64,000 nt of DNA from Actinacidiphila epipremni (GTDB taxonomy: Bacteria > Actinomycetota > Actinomycetes > Streptomycetales > Streptomycetaceae): the NCBI RefSeq assembly GCF_012034175.1, contig NZ_JAATEJ010000003.1:1-64000 (forward strand), read 5' to 3'. Positions 16,210 through 24,851 of the stretch are shown here, in pieces. A model generated the notes under the pieces. It worked only from the letters and a program-made list of their open reading frames with translations. It made no database searches and was not told where the DNA came from. Position 1 is the stretch's first letter; every line of letters begins with the position of its first letter. Made by a program: the position numbers and the translations under genes.

Positions 16210-17268
16210 GTGCGTATCCACTTCACCCTGACCGACCTGGCCCGTACGCGGCTCGCCGGCCGGCCCAGCCCGCTGGCGGTCACCACTTTCAGCGCCTTCA
16301 GGCTGGCCCAGCGCGTCCCCCCGCCCGGACTCGACGGCTGGCGCCGGCTCGTGCGGGCCGGCCTCACCGCGCCGCGGGCCGGCGCCGCGGCAGCCCCGGG
16401 GCCGGGCGGGAAGCCGCCGCGGCCGGGGTATTTCGCGCAGCTCGCGCCCTCCGACCCCGCGCACCCCGTGCCGCGCTTCCTGCGCCCGCACGTCGGCCTG
16501 GAGACGCTGGAGGACGAGCTGGAGCGGCTGATGGGCACCCCGCCAGGGGAGCTGCGCGCCGACCTGGAGTACGTGGGCCGGCACCGCCCGCTGCCCGGCT
16601 GGGCCCGCGACCTCGCCGCCGGCGACCCGGCGACCGCCGCGCGGCTGGCCTCGGCCGTACGCGACTACCACCGCGTCGCCGTGGCCCCGTACTGGCGCGG
16701 TCTCACCGCGCTGCTGGCCGCCGACCGGGCGGCCCGGACCAAGCAGTTGGGCGACGGCGGCATCGAGCGCGTACTGGACGGCCTCGGCCCGCGCTTTCGC
16801 TGGCGGCCCCCGGTGCTGGAGGTGCGGACGACGGCGCGGAGCGAGTACGACTACCACCTCGGCGGCCGAGGGCTCGTCCTCGCCCCGGGCGCGTTCAGCG
16901 GATACGTGCCGTGCGACCCGGACGAGGAGCAGCCGACGCTCTATTACGAAGTCCCGCCGGACAGCGCCGGGGCCCCACTTATTGCCACGCCGAACGGCGC
17001 AGCCGCAGGGCCGTACGACGGGCTCGCGGCACTGCTCGGGCACAGCAGGGCGGCGGTGCTGGAAGTCATCGCGGACGGCGTGACGACCGGGCAGCTCGCC
17101 CGCCGGGTCGGCCTGTCGCCCGCGTCGGCGAGCGAGCACGCGAGCGTATTGCGCAGGGCGGGGCTGGTGGCCACCCGCCGCGCAGGCAGGTCGAGCCATC
17201 ACAGCCTGACCGCGCTCGGCACGGATCTGCTGCTGGCCGCGGCGGCATGGCCAAACCGGGAACGATAA
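16210..17268 (+). CDS. Winged-helix (ArsR-type) transcriptional regulator
   Basis: This protein is 352 aa with a GTG start. Residues about 270-345 form a winged helix of the ArsR type (LGHSRAAVLEVIADGVTTGQLARRVGLSPASASEHASVLRRAGLVATRRAGRSSHHSLT). The long N-terminal part (VRIHFTLTDLARTRLA...) is the domain found in a streptomycete-rich group of ArsR-like regulators, where its function is unknown. There is no metal-binding CxC motif, so metal sensing is unlikely. It is divergent from the secreted protein gene and precedes the protease gene. Confidence 0.8.
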   Translation: MRIHFTLTDLARTRLAGRPSPLAVTTFSAFRLAQRVPPPGLDGWRRLVRAGLTAPRAGAAAAPGPGGKPPRPGYFAQLAPSDPAHPVPRFLRPHVGLETLEDELERLMGTPPGELRADLEYVGRHRPLPGWARDLAAGDPATAARLASAVRDYHRVAVAPYWRGLTALLAADRAARTKQLGDGGIERVLDGLGPRFRWRPPVLEVRTTARSEYDYHLGGRGLVLAPGAFSGYVPCDPDEEQPTLYYEVPPDSAGAPLIATPNGAAAGPYDGLAALLGHSRAAVLEVIADGVTTGQLARRVGLSPASASEHASVLRRAGLVATRRAGRSSHHSLTALGTDLLLAAAAWPNRER

Positions 17269-17422
17269 GCCCCCGGGCCGCGCGGCTGGGCAATATACGC
17301 CGGATGCGCAGGCCATTCGGCTGGTCCGGGCCGGGCCGGTACGTGTGTCGGAGAGGGGCCGGTGAGGGGCCGTCCGATCGTAGGGACCCTACGCAATGTC
17401 ACCGCCCCCACCGGAGTCCCGT

Positions 17423-18646
17423 ATGCGCCTGTTCGCGCGCGGCCTTTGTGCCGCCGCCCTGGTCCTCGCACCGCTGGCCGCGTCAGGCACGCCTGCCGTG
17501 GCCGTCGTCCCCCTTCCCACGCCGCAGACGACGCTCGCCCCGCTGCACACCCATGGCGACGCCATCGCCGGGCAGTACATCGTCACGCTGGACAAGTCGC
17601 TCGACCCGGCGTCGACGGCCCAGCAGATCGGCGTCGCACCGTTCTTCACCTACGACAGCGCGTTGCGCGGCTTCGCCATTTCGCTGACGGCGTCGCAATT
17701 GGACGCGGTCCGGAAGATGCCCGGCGTGGAGTCGGTCGAGCAGAACGCGCCGGTGACGGCCTTCGACCTGGTCGGCCACACCACGGACACCGCCGCGCCC
17801 GGCGTCGAAGCAGGCGGCGCCCGGGTCAAGGCGAACTCGTGGGGCCTGGACCGCATCGACCAGCGGCAGCTGCCGTTGGACGGGCAGTTCGACACGACCT
17901 CCCAGGGCGCGGGCGCGACCGCGTACATCGTGGACACCGGCATCGACTACGGCCACAGCGAGTTCGGCGGGCGGGCGGTGCCGGGCTTCGACGCCATCGG
18001 CGACGGCGGCGACGGGCAGGACTGCAACGGCCACGGCACGCATGTGGCCGGCACGGTGGGCGGCGCGACCTTCGGCGTCGCTCCGCAGGCGAAGCTGGTC
18101 AGTGTGCGGGTGCTGGACTGCGACGGCACGGGCAGCTGGGCCGGGGTGATCGCCGGCTTCGACTGGGTGGCGAAGAACGCGCAGCAGCCGGCGGTGATGA
18201 ACGCCTCGCTCGGCGGCGCATATTCCCCCGCCGTCAACGACGCGGTGACGGCGGTCGCCGACGCGGGCGTACTGCCGGTGGTGGCCGCGGGCAACAGCGC
18301 CGAGGACGCCTGCGACGTCTCGCCGGCCGGTGCGGACGGTGCCTTCACCGTCGGTGCCACGATGCCTTCCGACGTCCAGGCGAGCTTCAGCAACTACGGC
18401 CGCTGCCTGGCGATCTACGCGCCCGGTCAGGACATCGTCTCCGCCAAGCTCGGCGGCGGCAGCATCGCGGAGTCCGGCACCTCGATGGCCAGTCCGCACG
18501 TGGCCGGTGTGGCGCTGCTGTACAAGGCGACGCATCCGGACGCCGGCACGCAGGAGGTCGGCGACTGGGTCGCGGACAACTCCACGGCAGGCGTGCTCTC
18601 CGTGACCCCGGGCTCCCCCGACAACCTGCTGTACACCGGCCTGTAA
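17423..18646 (+). CDS. Secreted S8 (subtilisin-like) serine protease
   Basis: This protein is 407 aa. The signal peptide (MRLFARGLCAAALVLAPLAASGTPAVAV) is followed by an inhibitor I9 propeptide (GQYIVTLDKSLDPAS...). The catalytic domain has Asp about 171 in DTGID, His about 204 in NGHGTHVAG and Ser about 354 in GTSMASPHVAG, plus the oxyanion NASLGG region. It belongs to the proteinase K-like branch (fungal and actinobacterial), with cysteines for disulphides. I chose ATG 17423 because GGAG lies 7 bases upstream. ATG 17396 in frame would add nine residues. A strong hairpin follows the stop. Confidence 0.95.
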   Translation: MRLFARGLCAAALVLAPLAASGTPAVAVVPLPTPQTTLAPLHTHGDAIAGQYIVTLDKSLDPASTAQQIGVAPFFTYDSALRGFAISLTASQLDAVRKMPGVESVEQNAPVTAFDLVGHTTDTAAPGVEAGGARVKANSWGLDRIDQRQLPLDGQFDTTSQGAGATAYIVDTGIDYGHSEFGGRAVPGFDAIGDGGDGQDCNGHGTHVAGTVGGATFGVAPQAKLVSVRVLDCDGTGSWAGVIAGFDWVAKNAQQPAVMNASLGGAYSPAVNDAVTAVADAGVLPVVAAGNSAEDACDVSPAGADGAFTVGATMPSDVQASFSNYGRCLAIYAPGQDIVSAKLGGGSIAESGTSMASPHVAGVALLYKATHPDAGTQEVGDWVADNSTAGVLSVTPGSPDNLLYTGL

Positions 18647-18660
18647 GCCGCCGCGCCCTT

Positions 18661-18710
18661 CCCGCGAGCCGCCTCGTCGCCCGACGCCACGAGGCGGCTC
18701 GCGGGCTTTC
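18661..18710. terminator. Strong hairpin terminator after the protease gene
   Basis: CCCGCGAGCCGCCTCGT (18661-18677) and ACGAGGCGGCTCGCGGG (18689-18705) form a perfect 17-bp stem with an 11-base loop, followed by CTTTC. It ends the protease transcript. It could also serve the convergent response-regulator operon, whose last stop lies 130 bases further on. Confidence 0.85.
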
Positions 18711-18837
18711 GCCACCCGCCTTGGGCCCTGGGCAGCTCGCCCTCTTCCGGCTGCTGGACGCGGCCGGCGCCACGGAGGTCACGTCCACCGTGGCGGGCCT
18801 GACGGGGCACCCGGCCCGGGGACTGAGGGCCTATGCG

Positions 18838-19458
18838 TCACAGGAGGTCGTGGCGCATGGCGGAGGTGACCGCGGCGGTGCGGTCGGTGACGCCGAGTTT
18901 GCTGAAGGCGCGCAGCAGGTGCGTCTTGACAGTGGACTCGCCGATGAACAGGCGGCGGCCGATCTCGGCGTTGGTGCAGCCCTCGGCGACCAGCCGGAGG
19001 ACGGCGGTCTCGCGGTCGGACAGGTGCGGGCGCTCGGGGCGGGCGCGCAGGTGGTCCACGAGGCGGGCGGCGACGGTGGGGGCCAGCACCGTCTCGCCGC
19101 GGGCGGCGGCGCGGACGGCGTCGGCGAGTTCGCCGCGGGCGAGGTCCTTGAGCAGGTAGCCCGCGGCCCCGGCCTCGACCGCCCGCAGGATGTCGCCGTC
19201 CGTCTCGTACGTGGTCAGGACGATGACCCGGCAGGGCAGCCCCGCCGCGGTCATCCGCACGATGGAGTCGACGCCGCCGCCCCCGGGCATGCGCAGGTCC
19301 ATCAGCACGATGTCGGGCGTCAGGGCCGCCGCCTGCGCCTCGGCCTGCGGCCCGCTGGACGCCTCGCCGACGACCTCCAGGTCCGCCTCGGCCTCCAGCA
19401 TCGCGCGCAGGCCCTCGCGGACGACGGGGTGGTCGTCGGCGAGCAGGATGCGGATCAC
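18838..19458 (-). CDS. NarL/LuxR-family response regulator
   Basis: This is the DNA-binding output of a two-component system (206 aa, GTG start). The receiver domain shows the acidic pair in LLADDHPVVREGL, the phospho-acceptor Asp in DIVLMDLRMPGG and the Lys in GYLLKDL. The C-terminal LuxR helix-turn-helix is LSDRETAVLRLVAEGCTNAEIGRRLFIGESTVKTHLLRAFSKLGV. It overlaps the kinase stop by 4 bases (GTGA). It is the last gene of the ATPase-permease-kinase-regulator operon and probably controls that exporter. Confidence 0.95.
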   Translation of the reverse strand: MIRILLADDHPVVREGLRAMLEAEADLEVVGEASSGPQAEAQAAALTPDIVLMDLRMPGGGGVDSIVRMTAAGLPCRVIVLTTYETDGDILRAVEAGAAGYLLKDLARGELADAVRAAARGETVLAPTVAARLVDHLRARPERPHLSDRETAVLRLVAEGCTNAEIGRRLFIGESTVKTHLLRAFSKLGVTDRTAAVTSAMRHDLL

Positions 19459-20876
19459 GGGCCACTCCTCGGATCGGCGTTCGGGTCGGCGTCCTCGGCG
19501 GGAGCGAGAGGCCGGGCGCGGGCGGCGCCCTGTGCCACGTCGGACGGCCCCTCCGGCGCAGCCGCGGCAAGAGGCAGGGTCACCCGCACCGTCGTGCCCT
19601 TCCCCCGCGCGCTGCCCACCCTGGCCGTGCCGCCCAGCTCCGCGGCCCGGGCGCGCAGGCCCGGCAGGCCGTAGCCGGTCCCCGGCGCCGCCGCGGGGTC
19701 GAAGCCGCGCCCGGAGTCGTGGACGGTGACGCCGAGGGTGCCGGGCGCGTACGCCAGGCCGAGGGACACCGGGACGCCGTGGCCCGCGTGGCGGCGGGCG
19801 TTGGCCAGCGCCTCCTGGCAGGTGCGCAGGGCGACGACCTCGACGGCGGCGGGCAGGGCGCGGACGGATCCGGTGACGTCGACGGTCGCGGGGGCGCCGG
19901 TCTGCTCGGTGTGCCGGGCGGCGAGGCGGCGTACGGCGTCGGGAAGGGTCGCGCCGTCGAGGCCCGCGGGGGCGGTGCCGGCGACGAGGGCGCGGGCCTC
20001 GGCCAGGTTCTCGCGGGCGGTGCGGGCCATCAGTTGCAGGTGGCGGCGGGCCCGGTCCGGGTTCTCGTCGAGCTCGCCCTCCACCGCCTGGACGAGCATC
20101 ACCAGGCTGGTGAAGCCCTGCGCGAGGGTGTCGTGGATCTCCCGGGAGAGCCGTTCGCGTTCGGCGAGCGCGCCGCGCTCGGCCGACAGCCGGGCCACTT
20201 CGCCGCGGCTGGCTTCCAGTTCGGCGACCAGCGCGGCCCGCTCCGAACTCTGCTCGATGACGCGGATGATCCAGCTGCCGACGACCGCGGAGAAGGCGAG
20301 CGACACGACACCGAAGACGGAGTTGTAGTACAGGTCGTGCGCGGCGGGCCGCCAGACCACCGCCCACGCGGCGACCGGCGTGATGTTGACGACGGCCACC
20401 GCGGCGAGCGCGCCCGGGACCCGCAGCAGCATGAAGCACTGCGGGACGAGCGCGAAGGTCGCCAGCCGCGTCTCGCCGACGAGTGCGGCGGGCGGCAGGA
20501 AGAGCAGGATCTGGCCCGCGAGGTAGCGCACCGCGGCCCGGTCGCCGCCCGCCGCGAGGTCCGGGTCGACCAGCAGCGGGCGGCCGGCCCACACGTACCA
20601 CGGCACGGGCAGGCAGAACAGGCACGCGGCGACGAGCCGTACCCGCAGGTCGGGACTCTCGGCGGCGAGCGCGAAGAGGACCGTGCCGAGCCACACCACC
20701 GCGAAGTAGGCGTCCCAGGGCAGGAAGCTGCGCTCCCACACGTGCCCGTCGCGGGCGTTCCCGGCGGCGAGCGCGGGGGCGGGCCGGCCGGGGGCGCCGC
20801 CCTCGGAGGCGCCCCCTGACAGCCCGTCAGCGCCCGCAGGACGCCCTGCGGGCGGCTGCGTGGCCCCCTCGTCCAC
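19455..20876 (-). CDS. Sensor histidine kinase (HisKA_3 type)
   Basis: This membrane sensor is 473 aa with a GTG start. Several hydrophobic segments lie between about 50 and 200. A dimerisation helix carries the phospho-acceptor His in LSREIHDTLAQGF. A HATPase domain follows with QEALANARRHAG and DSGRGFDPAAAPGTGYGLPGLRARA. This is the NarL-partner family. Its start lies 20 bases after the permease stop. The common ABC-plus-kinase arrangement suggests that it senses a membrane or envelope stress, or the exporter's substrate. The signal is unknown. Confidence 0.92.
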   Translation of the reverse strand: MDEGATQPPAGRPAGADGLSGGASEGGAPGRPAPALAAGNARDGHVWERSFLPWDAYFAVVWLGTVLFALAAESPDLRVRLVAACLFCLPVPWYVWAGRPLLVDPDLAAGGDRAAVRYLAGQILLFLPPAALVGETRLATFALVPQCFMLLRVPGALAAVAVVNITPVAAWAVVWRPAAHDLYYNSVFGVVSLAFSAVVGSWIIRVIEQSSERAALVAELEASRGEVARLSAERGALAERERLSREIHDTLAQGFTSLVMLVQAVEGELDENPDRARRHLQLMARTARENLAEARALVAGTAPAGLDGATLPDAVRRLAARHTEQTGAPATVDVTGSVRALPAAVEVVALRTCQEALANARRHAGHGVPVSLGLAYAPGTLGVTVHDSGRGFDPAAAPGTGYGLPGLRARAAELGGTARVGSARGKGTTVRVTLPLAAAAPEGPSDVAQGAARARPLAPAEDADPNADPRSGP

Positions 20877-20896
20877 GCGGGCCCCCGCAGGCGCTC

Positions 20897-21763
20897 TCAG
20901 CCGTCGTTGCGGCTCTTCCAGCGGAAGGTCAGCAGGCACAGGACCAATCCTCCGATGCACCACGCGCCGAGCACCAGCGCGATACGGCCGTACTCCCAGC
21001 TGCCCGCCGGTTCCAGGGCCGCCGCCGCGTCCGGGAGGAAGACACCGCGCAGGCCCTGGCACAGCCACTTCAGGGGGAAGAACGACCCGATCGTCAGCAT
21101 CCAGTTCGGGACGGTGTCGACGAGGATGTACACGCCCGAGATGAACTGGAGCACCAGGAACGGCAGCACGACCACCGACGTGGCGCTGCGGCCCGACTTC
21201 GGGACGCTGCTGATGGCGATGCCCAGCAGTGCGCACCCGGTGATGCCCAGAACGAAGATCCACCCGAAGGTCAGCCATCCGGTGACGTCCGAGGGTAGGT
21301 CCACGTCGTAGACGGTCGCACCGAAGATGAGCAGCGCGGCCGTCTCCAGCACTCCGGTGACGAGCACCAGCCATATCTTGCCGAGGAAGTACGCGGACGG
21401 CGGCATCGGTGTGCCGCGCAGCCGGCGCAGCGCCTTCTCGTCGCGCTCGATGGCGATCGATATGCCGAGCGACTGGAAGCTCGTGGACATGATGCCGGCG
21501 GCGGTCATCGAGGCCACGTAATACTGCGACGCCGTGGAGCCGGTCTGCGCCATGTCGTCGTGGAAGATCGAGGCGAAGAGGAACAGGAAGACGATCGGGA
21601 AGGCGAAGGTGAAGATCACCTGTTCGCGCTGCCGGAAGAACAGCTTGATCTCCATCGCGCCGCGCGCCAGCCCCAGCCGCCACGCCCCGGGCAGGGCGGC
21701 AGACGCGGGGCTGCGCTCCCCGGCCGCTCTTTGCGCCGCCGCGGCGGCCGTGCTCCCGCTCAT
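20897..21763 (-). CDS. ABC-2 type transporter permease
   Basis: This 288-residue integral membrane protein has about six predicted spans. Examples are VIFTFAFPIVFLFLFASIF, a central IWLVLVTGVLETAALLIFGA and the last IALVLGAWCIGGLVLCLLTF. An amphipathic region carries the EKALRRLRGTPMPPSAYFLGK signature typical of daunorubicin/drug-type ABC-2 permeases. It pairs with the ATPase encoded just upstream, which it overlaps by 4 bases (ATGA). The substrate is not determinable from sequence. Confidence 0.92.
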   Translation of the reverse strand: MSGSTAAAAAQRAAGERSPASAALPGAWRLGLARGAMEIKLFFRQREQVIFTFAFPIVFLFLFASIFHDDMAQTGSTASQYYVASMTAAGIMSTSFQSLGISIAIERDEKALRRLRGTPMPPSAYFLGKIWLVLVTGVLETAALLIFGATVYDVDLPSDVTGWLTFGWIFVLGITGCALLGIAISSVPKSGRSATSVVVLPFLVLQFISGVYILVDTVPNWMLTIGSFFPLKWLCQGLRGVFLPDAAAALEPAGSWEYGRIALVLGAWCIGGLVLCLLTFRWKSRNDG

Positions 21764-22632
21764 CGCTTGTCCTCCGGTCCGGTGAGCTGTGTCGGTCCGA
21801 TGAGCCGCAGGTAGACGTCCTCCAGCGTGGGGCGGGTGACCCGCAGCTCCGGTATCTCGCCGTCGAAACGGGCGGCGAGCGCCGCGACGGTACGGGTCGG
21901 GGTGTCGGTCTCCTCGCTGCGCGCGGTGCCGTCCGGCTCCGCCCAGTGCACGGTCGCGCGTGCCTGGGCGCGGCCGGCGAGCGAGGCCGGGGCGCCCTCG
22001 GCGACGACCCGGCCCGCGGCGATCACCGCGAGGCGGTCGGCGAGGGCTTCGGCCTCCTCCAGGTAGTGCGTGGTGAGGATGATCGTCGTGCCCTCGGCGG
22101 CCAGGCTCCGGATCAGCGACCAGAACTGCCGCCTGGCCGCCGGGTCGAAGCCGGTGGTCGGCTCGTCCAGCAGCAGCAGTTCGGGCCCGCCGATGACGCC
22201 GAGCGCCACGTCGAGGCGGCGCCGCTGCCCGCCGGACAGCTCCTTGGTGCGGGCGTCCGCCTTCGCGGTCAGGCCCACCAGTTCGACGACCTCGTCCGGG
22301 TCACGCGGCGCGGGGTAATAGCGGGCGAAATGCCGTACGGTCTCGGCGACCGTCAGCTCCGCGGGGGCCGACTCGTCCTGCCAGACGATCCCCACCCGCG
22401 CCTGCCAGGCCCGGCTCGCCCGCCCCGGGTCCTGCCCGAGGACGGTGACGTCGCCGCCGTCCCGCCGGCGGTGGCCCTGGAGGATCTCCACCGTCGTGCT
22501 CTTGCCGGCCCCGTTGGGCCCGAGGATCCCGAACACCTCACCGCGCCGGATGTCGAGATCCACCCCGTTCACCGCGTCCACGTCGCCGTACCTCTTGCGA
22601 AGCCCGCGGACATTTACCACGTCGTCCGTCAT
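21760..22632 (-). CDS. ABC transporter ATP-binding protein (DrrA-like)
   Basis: This 290-residue ATPase is the energy unit of the exporter. It has Walker A GPNGAGKST (38-46), Q-loop near VGIVWQDES, signature LSGGQRRRLDVALG, Walker B LLLLDEPTTGFD and the H-loop ILTTHYLEEAEALADR. A C-terminal extension typical of drug/antibiotic exporters ends with PTLEDVYLRL. It is the first gene of the four-gene operon on the minus strand. The promoter should lie in the 160 bases shared with the divergent DUF2252 gene. Confidence 0.95.
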   Translation of the reverse strand: MTDDVVNVRGLRKRYGDVDAVNGVDLDIRRGEVFGILGPNGAGKSTTVEILQGHRRRDGGDVTVLGQDPGRASRAWQARVGIVWQDESAPAELTVAETVRHFARYYPAPRDPDEVVELVGLTAKADARTKELSGGQRRRLDVALGVIGGPELLLLDEPTTGFDPAARRQFWSLIRSLAAEGTTIILTTHYLEEAEALADRLAVIAAGRVVAEGAPASLAGRAQARATVHWAEPDGTARSEETDTPTRTVAALAARFDGEIPELRVTRPTLEDVYLRLIGPTQLTGPEDKR

Positions 22633-22795
22633 GGGTCCACGATCCCGCGGCTCCCGCACGCCGGGAACGCCCGTACGGCCACATCCGGGTCCACCGAACG
22701 GTGGACACGGGCGCCCGTCACCGTACGTCACCGCTCTCGCGTGGCGGCCCCGGCGCGGCGGGTTCAGGATGGAGGCACCGGAGGGCGGTGGGCTC

Positions 22796-24244
22796 ATGCG
22801 GCACGACAGCCAGGACCCCGTACTCGCGGAGGCACTTGCCGTCGAGCGGCGCAGCCCCGCCGAGCGGGCGGCGCACGGGAAGGCGGCACGGCGGCGCATA
22901 CCGCGCTCGGCGCAGGCGCGCTTCGCCCCGCCGGCCGGCCGTTTCGACCCGGTGGCGCTGCTGGAGCGGCAGTCCGCCGACCGGGTGCCCGAGCTCGTGC
23001 CGATCCGCTACAGGCGCATGCTGGAGTCGCCGTTCCGTTTCTACCGCGGCGCGGCGGGGATCATGGCCGCCGATCTCGGCCCGGCGCCGGACACGGGGCT
23101 CATTGCGCAGCTTTGCGGCGACGCGCACCTGCTGAACTTCCGGCTCCTGGCCTCGCCGGAGCGGCATCTGGTCTTCGACATCAACGATTTCGACGAGACG
23201 CTGCCCGGCCCCTTCGAGTGGGACCTCAAACGCCTCGCCACCAGCCTGGAGATCGCCGCCCGCGCCCGCGGCTTCGAGGCCGCCCGGCGCGCCGCGATCG
23301 TCCGCGGCGCGGTCGAGGCGTACCGCGAGCGGATGCAGCTGCTGGCCGGCATGGGCACGCTCGACATCTGGTACGCGCAGGACGACACCGCGCAACTGGA
23401 GCAGCTGCTGCCCAAGGACCGGCCCGACAAGGACATCCGCAAACGCACGGGCAAGGCGCTGGCCAAGGCGCGCACCCGGGACACCGCGCAGGCGGTCGGG
23501 AAACTCACCCGTGTGGCGGACGGCCGGCGGGCCTTCGTGCCCGACCCGCCGCTGATCACGCCGTTGCGCGACCTGCTGCCGGACGGCCCGCGCGCCGACC
23601 TCGAAGACCTGCTGCACGGATTGCTGCACCGCTATGCCGAGAGCCTGCCGGCCGAGCGGCAGCTGCTGCTGCGCCGCTTCCAGGTGGTGGACATGGCCCG
23701 CAAGGTCGTCGGCGTCGGCAGTGTCGGCACACGCTGCTGGGTCGTCCTCGGGATCGGGCGCGACGACGAGGACCCGCTGGTCCTCCAGGCCAAGGAGGCC
23801 GGCCGCTCGGTGCTCGCCCCGTACGTCCCGGCGGGCGGCACGCACGGCAACCAGGGGCGCCGCGTGGTGTACGGGCAGCGGCTCATGCAGTCCGCGGGCG
23901 ACATCCTGCTCGGCTGGGTGCGGGTGACCGGCTTCGACGGGAAGCGCCGCGACTTCTACGTACGGCAGCTGCGCGACTGGAAGGGCATCGCGCGGCCGGA
24001 GTCCATGTCGCCGACGATGCTGCGGCTGTTCGCGCGGGTCTGCGGGGCGTCCCTGGCCCGCGCGCACGCCCGCTCCGGGGATCCGGTCGCGCTGGCGGCC
24101 TACGCGGGCGGTGGCGACTCCCTGGACCGCGCCCTGGCCGAATTCGCCGAGGCGTACGCCGACCGCAACGAAGCCGACCACCGTGCCCTGGCCGCCGCCG
24201 TGTCGGACGGCCGGGTGAGCGCCGCCGAGACCTCACCAGGCTGA
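22796..24244 (+). CDS. DUF2252 family protein
   Basis: This 482-residue protein has the DUF2252 hallmarks: MLESPFRFYRGAAGIMAADL, QLCGDAHLLNFRLLASPERHLVFDINDFDETLPGPFEWDLKRLATSLEIA, and later VVGVGSVGTRCWVVLGIGRDDEDPLVLQAKEA and YVRQLRDWKG. The GDAHLxNF and DINDFDET motifs resemble the catalytic and metal-binding parts of aminoglycoside-phosphotransferase-like kinases, so a small-molecule kinase role is plausible but unproven. The ATG at 22796 has GGAGGG upstream. ATG 22769 is in frame and would add nine residues. Confidence 0.88.
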   Translation: MRHDSQDPVLAEALAVERRSPAERAAHGKAARRRIPRSAQARFAPPAGRFDPVALLERQSADRVPELVPIRYRRMLESPFRFYRGAAGIMAADLGPAPDTGLIAQLCGDAHLLNFRLLASPERHLVFDINDFDETLPGPFEWDLKRLATSLEIAARARGFEAARRAAIVRGAVEAYRERMQLLAGMGTLDIWYAQDDTAQLEQLLPKDRPDKDIRKRTGKALAKARTRDTAQAVGKLTRVADGRRAFVPDPPLITPLRDLLPDGPRADLEDLLHGLLHRYAESLPAERQLLLRRFQVVDMARKVVGVGSVGTRCWVVLGIGRDDEDPLVLQAKEAGRSVLAPYVPAGGTHGNQGRRVVYGQRLMQSAGDILLGWVRVTGFDGKRRDFYVRQLRDWKGIARPESMSPTMLRLFARVCGASLARAHARSGDPVALAAYAGGGDSLDRALAEFAEAYADRNEADHRALAAAVSDGRVSAAETSPG

Positions 24245-24295
24245 GCCCCGGCCTGACTCCCCTCGCCTGAACGGAAGAAACCGGAGGCCACGACC

Positions 24296-24727
24296 ATGAG
24301 CAACACCGACACCGTCTATCTCGCCTACGACTACCCCGTGCTCGGCGCCTTCCTGACCGCGTTGTGGGTCTTCCTGTGGGTGCTGTGGGTCTTCCTGCTC
24401 TTCCGGATCGTCGTGGACATCTTCCGCGACGACACCATGAACGGCTGGGTCAAGACCGCGTGGCTGGTCTTCGTGCTGGTCCTGCCCTTCCTCGGCGTGT
24501 TCGTGTACGTGTGCGTGCGCGGCGCCGGCATGGGGCGGCGCGAGGCGACGCACGCAAAGGCGCAGCGCGCGGAGTTCGACGACTACGTCCGCAAGACCGC
24601 GGCGGGCGGCGGCTCCGGGACCTCGGGCGGCGCGGCCGACGAGCTGGCCAAGCTCGCCGACATGAAGAACTCCGGGCACCTGACGGAGGAGGAGTTCCAG
24701 CGGGCCAAGCAGAAGATCCTCAGCTGA
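24296..24727 (+). CDS. Small membrane protein with PLDc_N-like and SHOCT domains
   Basis: This 143-residue protein has two hydrophobic segments (FLTALWVFLWVLWVFLLFRIVVDIF and TAWLVFVLVLPFLGVFVYVCV) that form a PLDc_N-type membrane hairpin. A Gly/Ser linker and a C-terminal SHOCT motif follow (DELAKLADMKNSGHLTEEEFQRAKQKIL). SHOCT domains are short oligomerisation or binding modules of unknown detail. It lies 51 bases after the DUF2252 gene in the same direction. Confidence 0.88.
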   Translation: MSNTDTVYLAYDYPVLGAFLTALWVFLWVLWVFLLFRIVVDIFRDDTMNGWVKTAWLVFVLVLPFLGVFVYVCVRGAGMGRREATHAKAQRAEFDDYVRKTAAGGGSGTSGGAADELAKLADMKNSGHLTEEEFQRAKQKILS

Positions 24728-24773
24728 GGACGCCCGAACGCCCGGCGGTTGCCGGGTGCGATGTGCCGGGCCG

Positions 24774-24848
24774 GCGCAAGAGGCGAAGCCGGCTCGGCAA
24801 TGGGCGGACTCGACGCAATAGGCGAAGCCGACGCAATGGGCGAGGTCG
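24774..24848. repeat. Four imperfect 18-21 bp direct repeats
   Basis: The units start at 24774, 24792, 24813 and 24831 and share GCAATGGGCGAAGCCG-like cores (GCAATRGGCGA in the last two). The array fills the gap between the convergent SHOCT gene and the nitrate reductase gene, right beside the latter's stop. One unit contains the word GCTCGGCAAT, which recurs across the window on both strands. A small stem CCCGGC/GCCGGG (24741-24756) just before it may be a terminator. Confidence 0.7.
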
Positions 24849-24851
24849 TGC

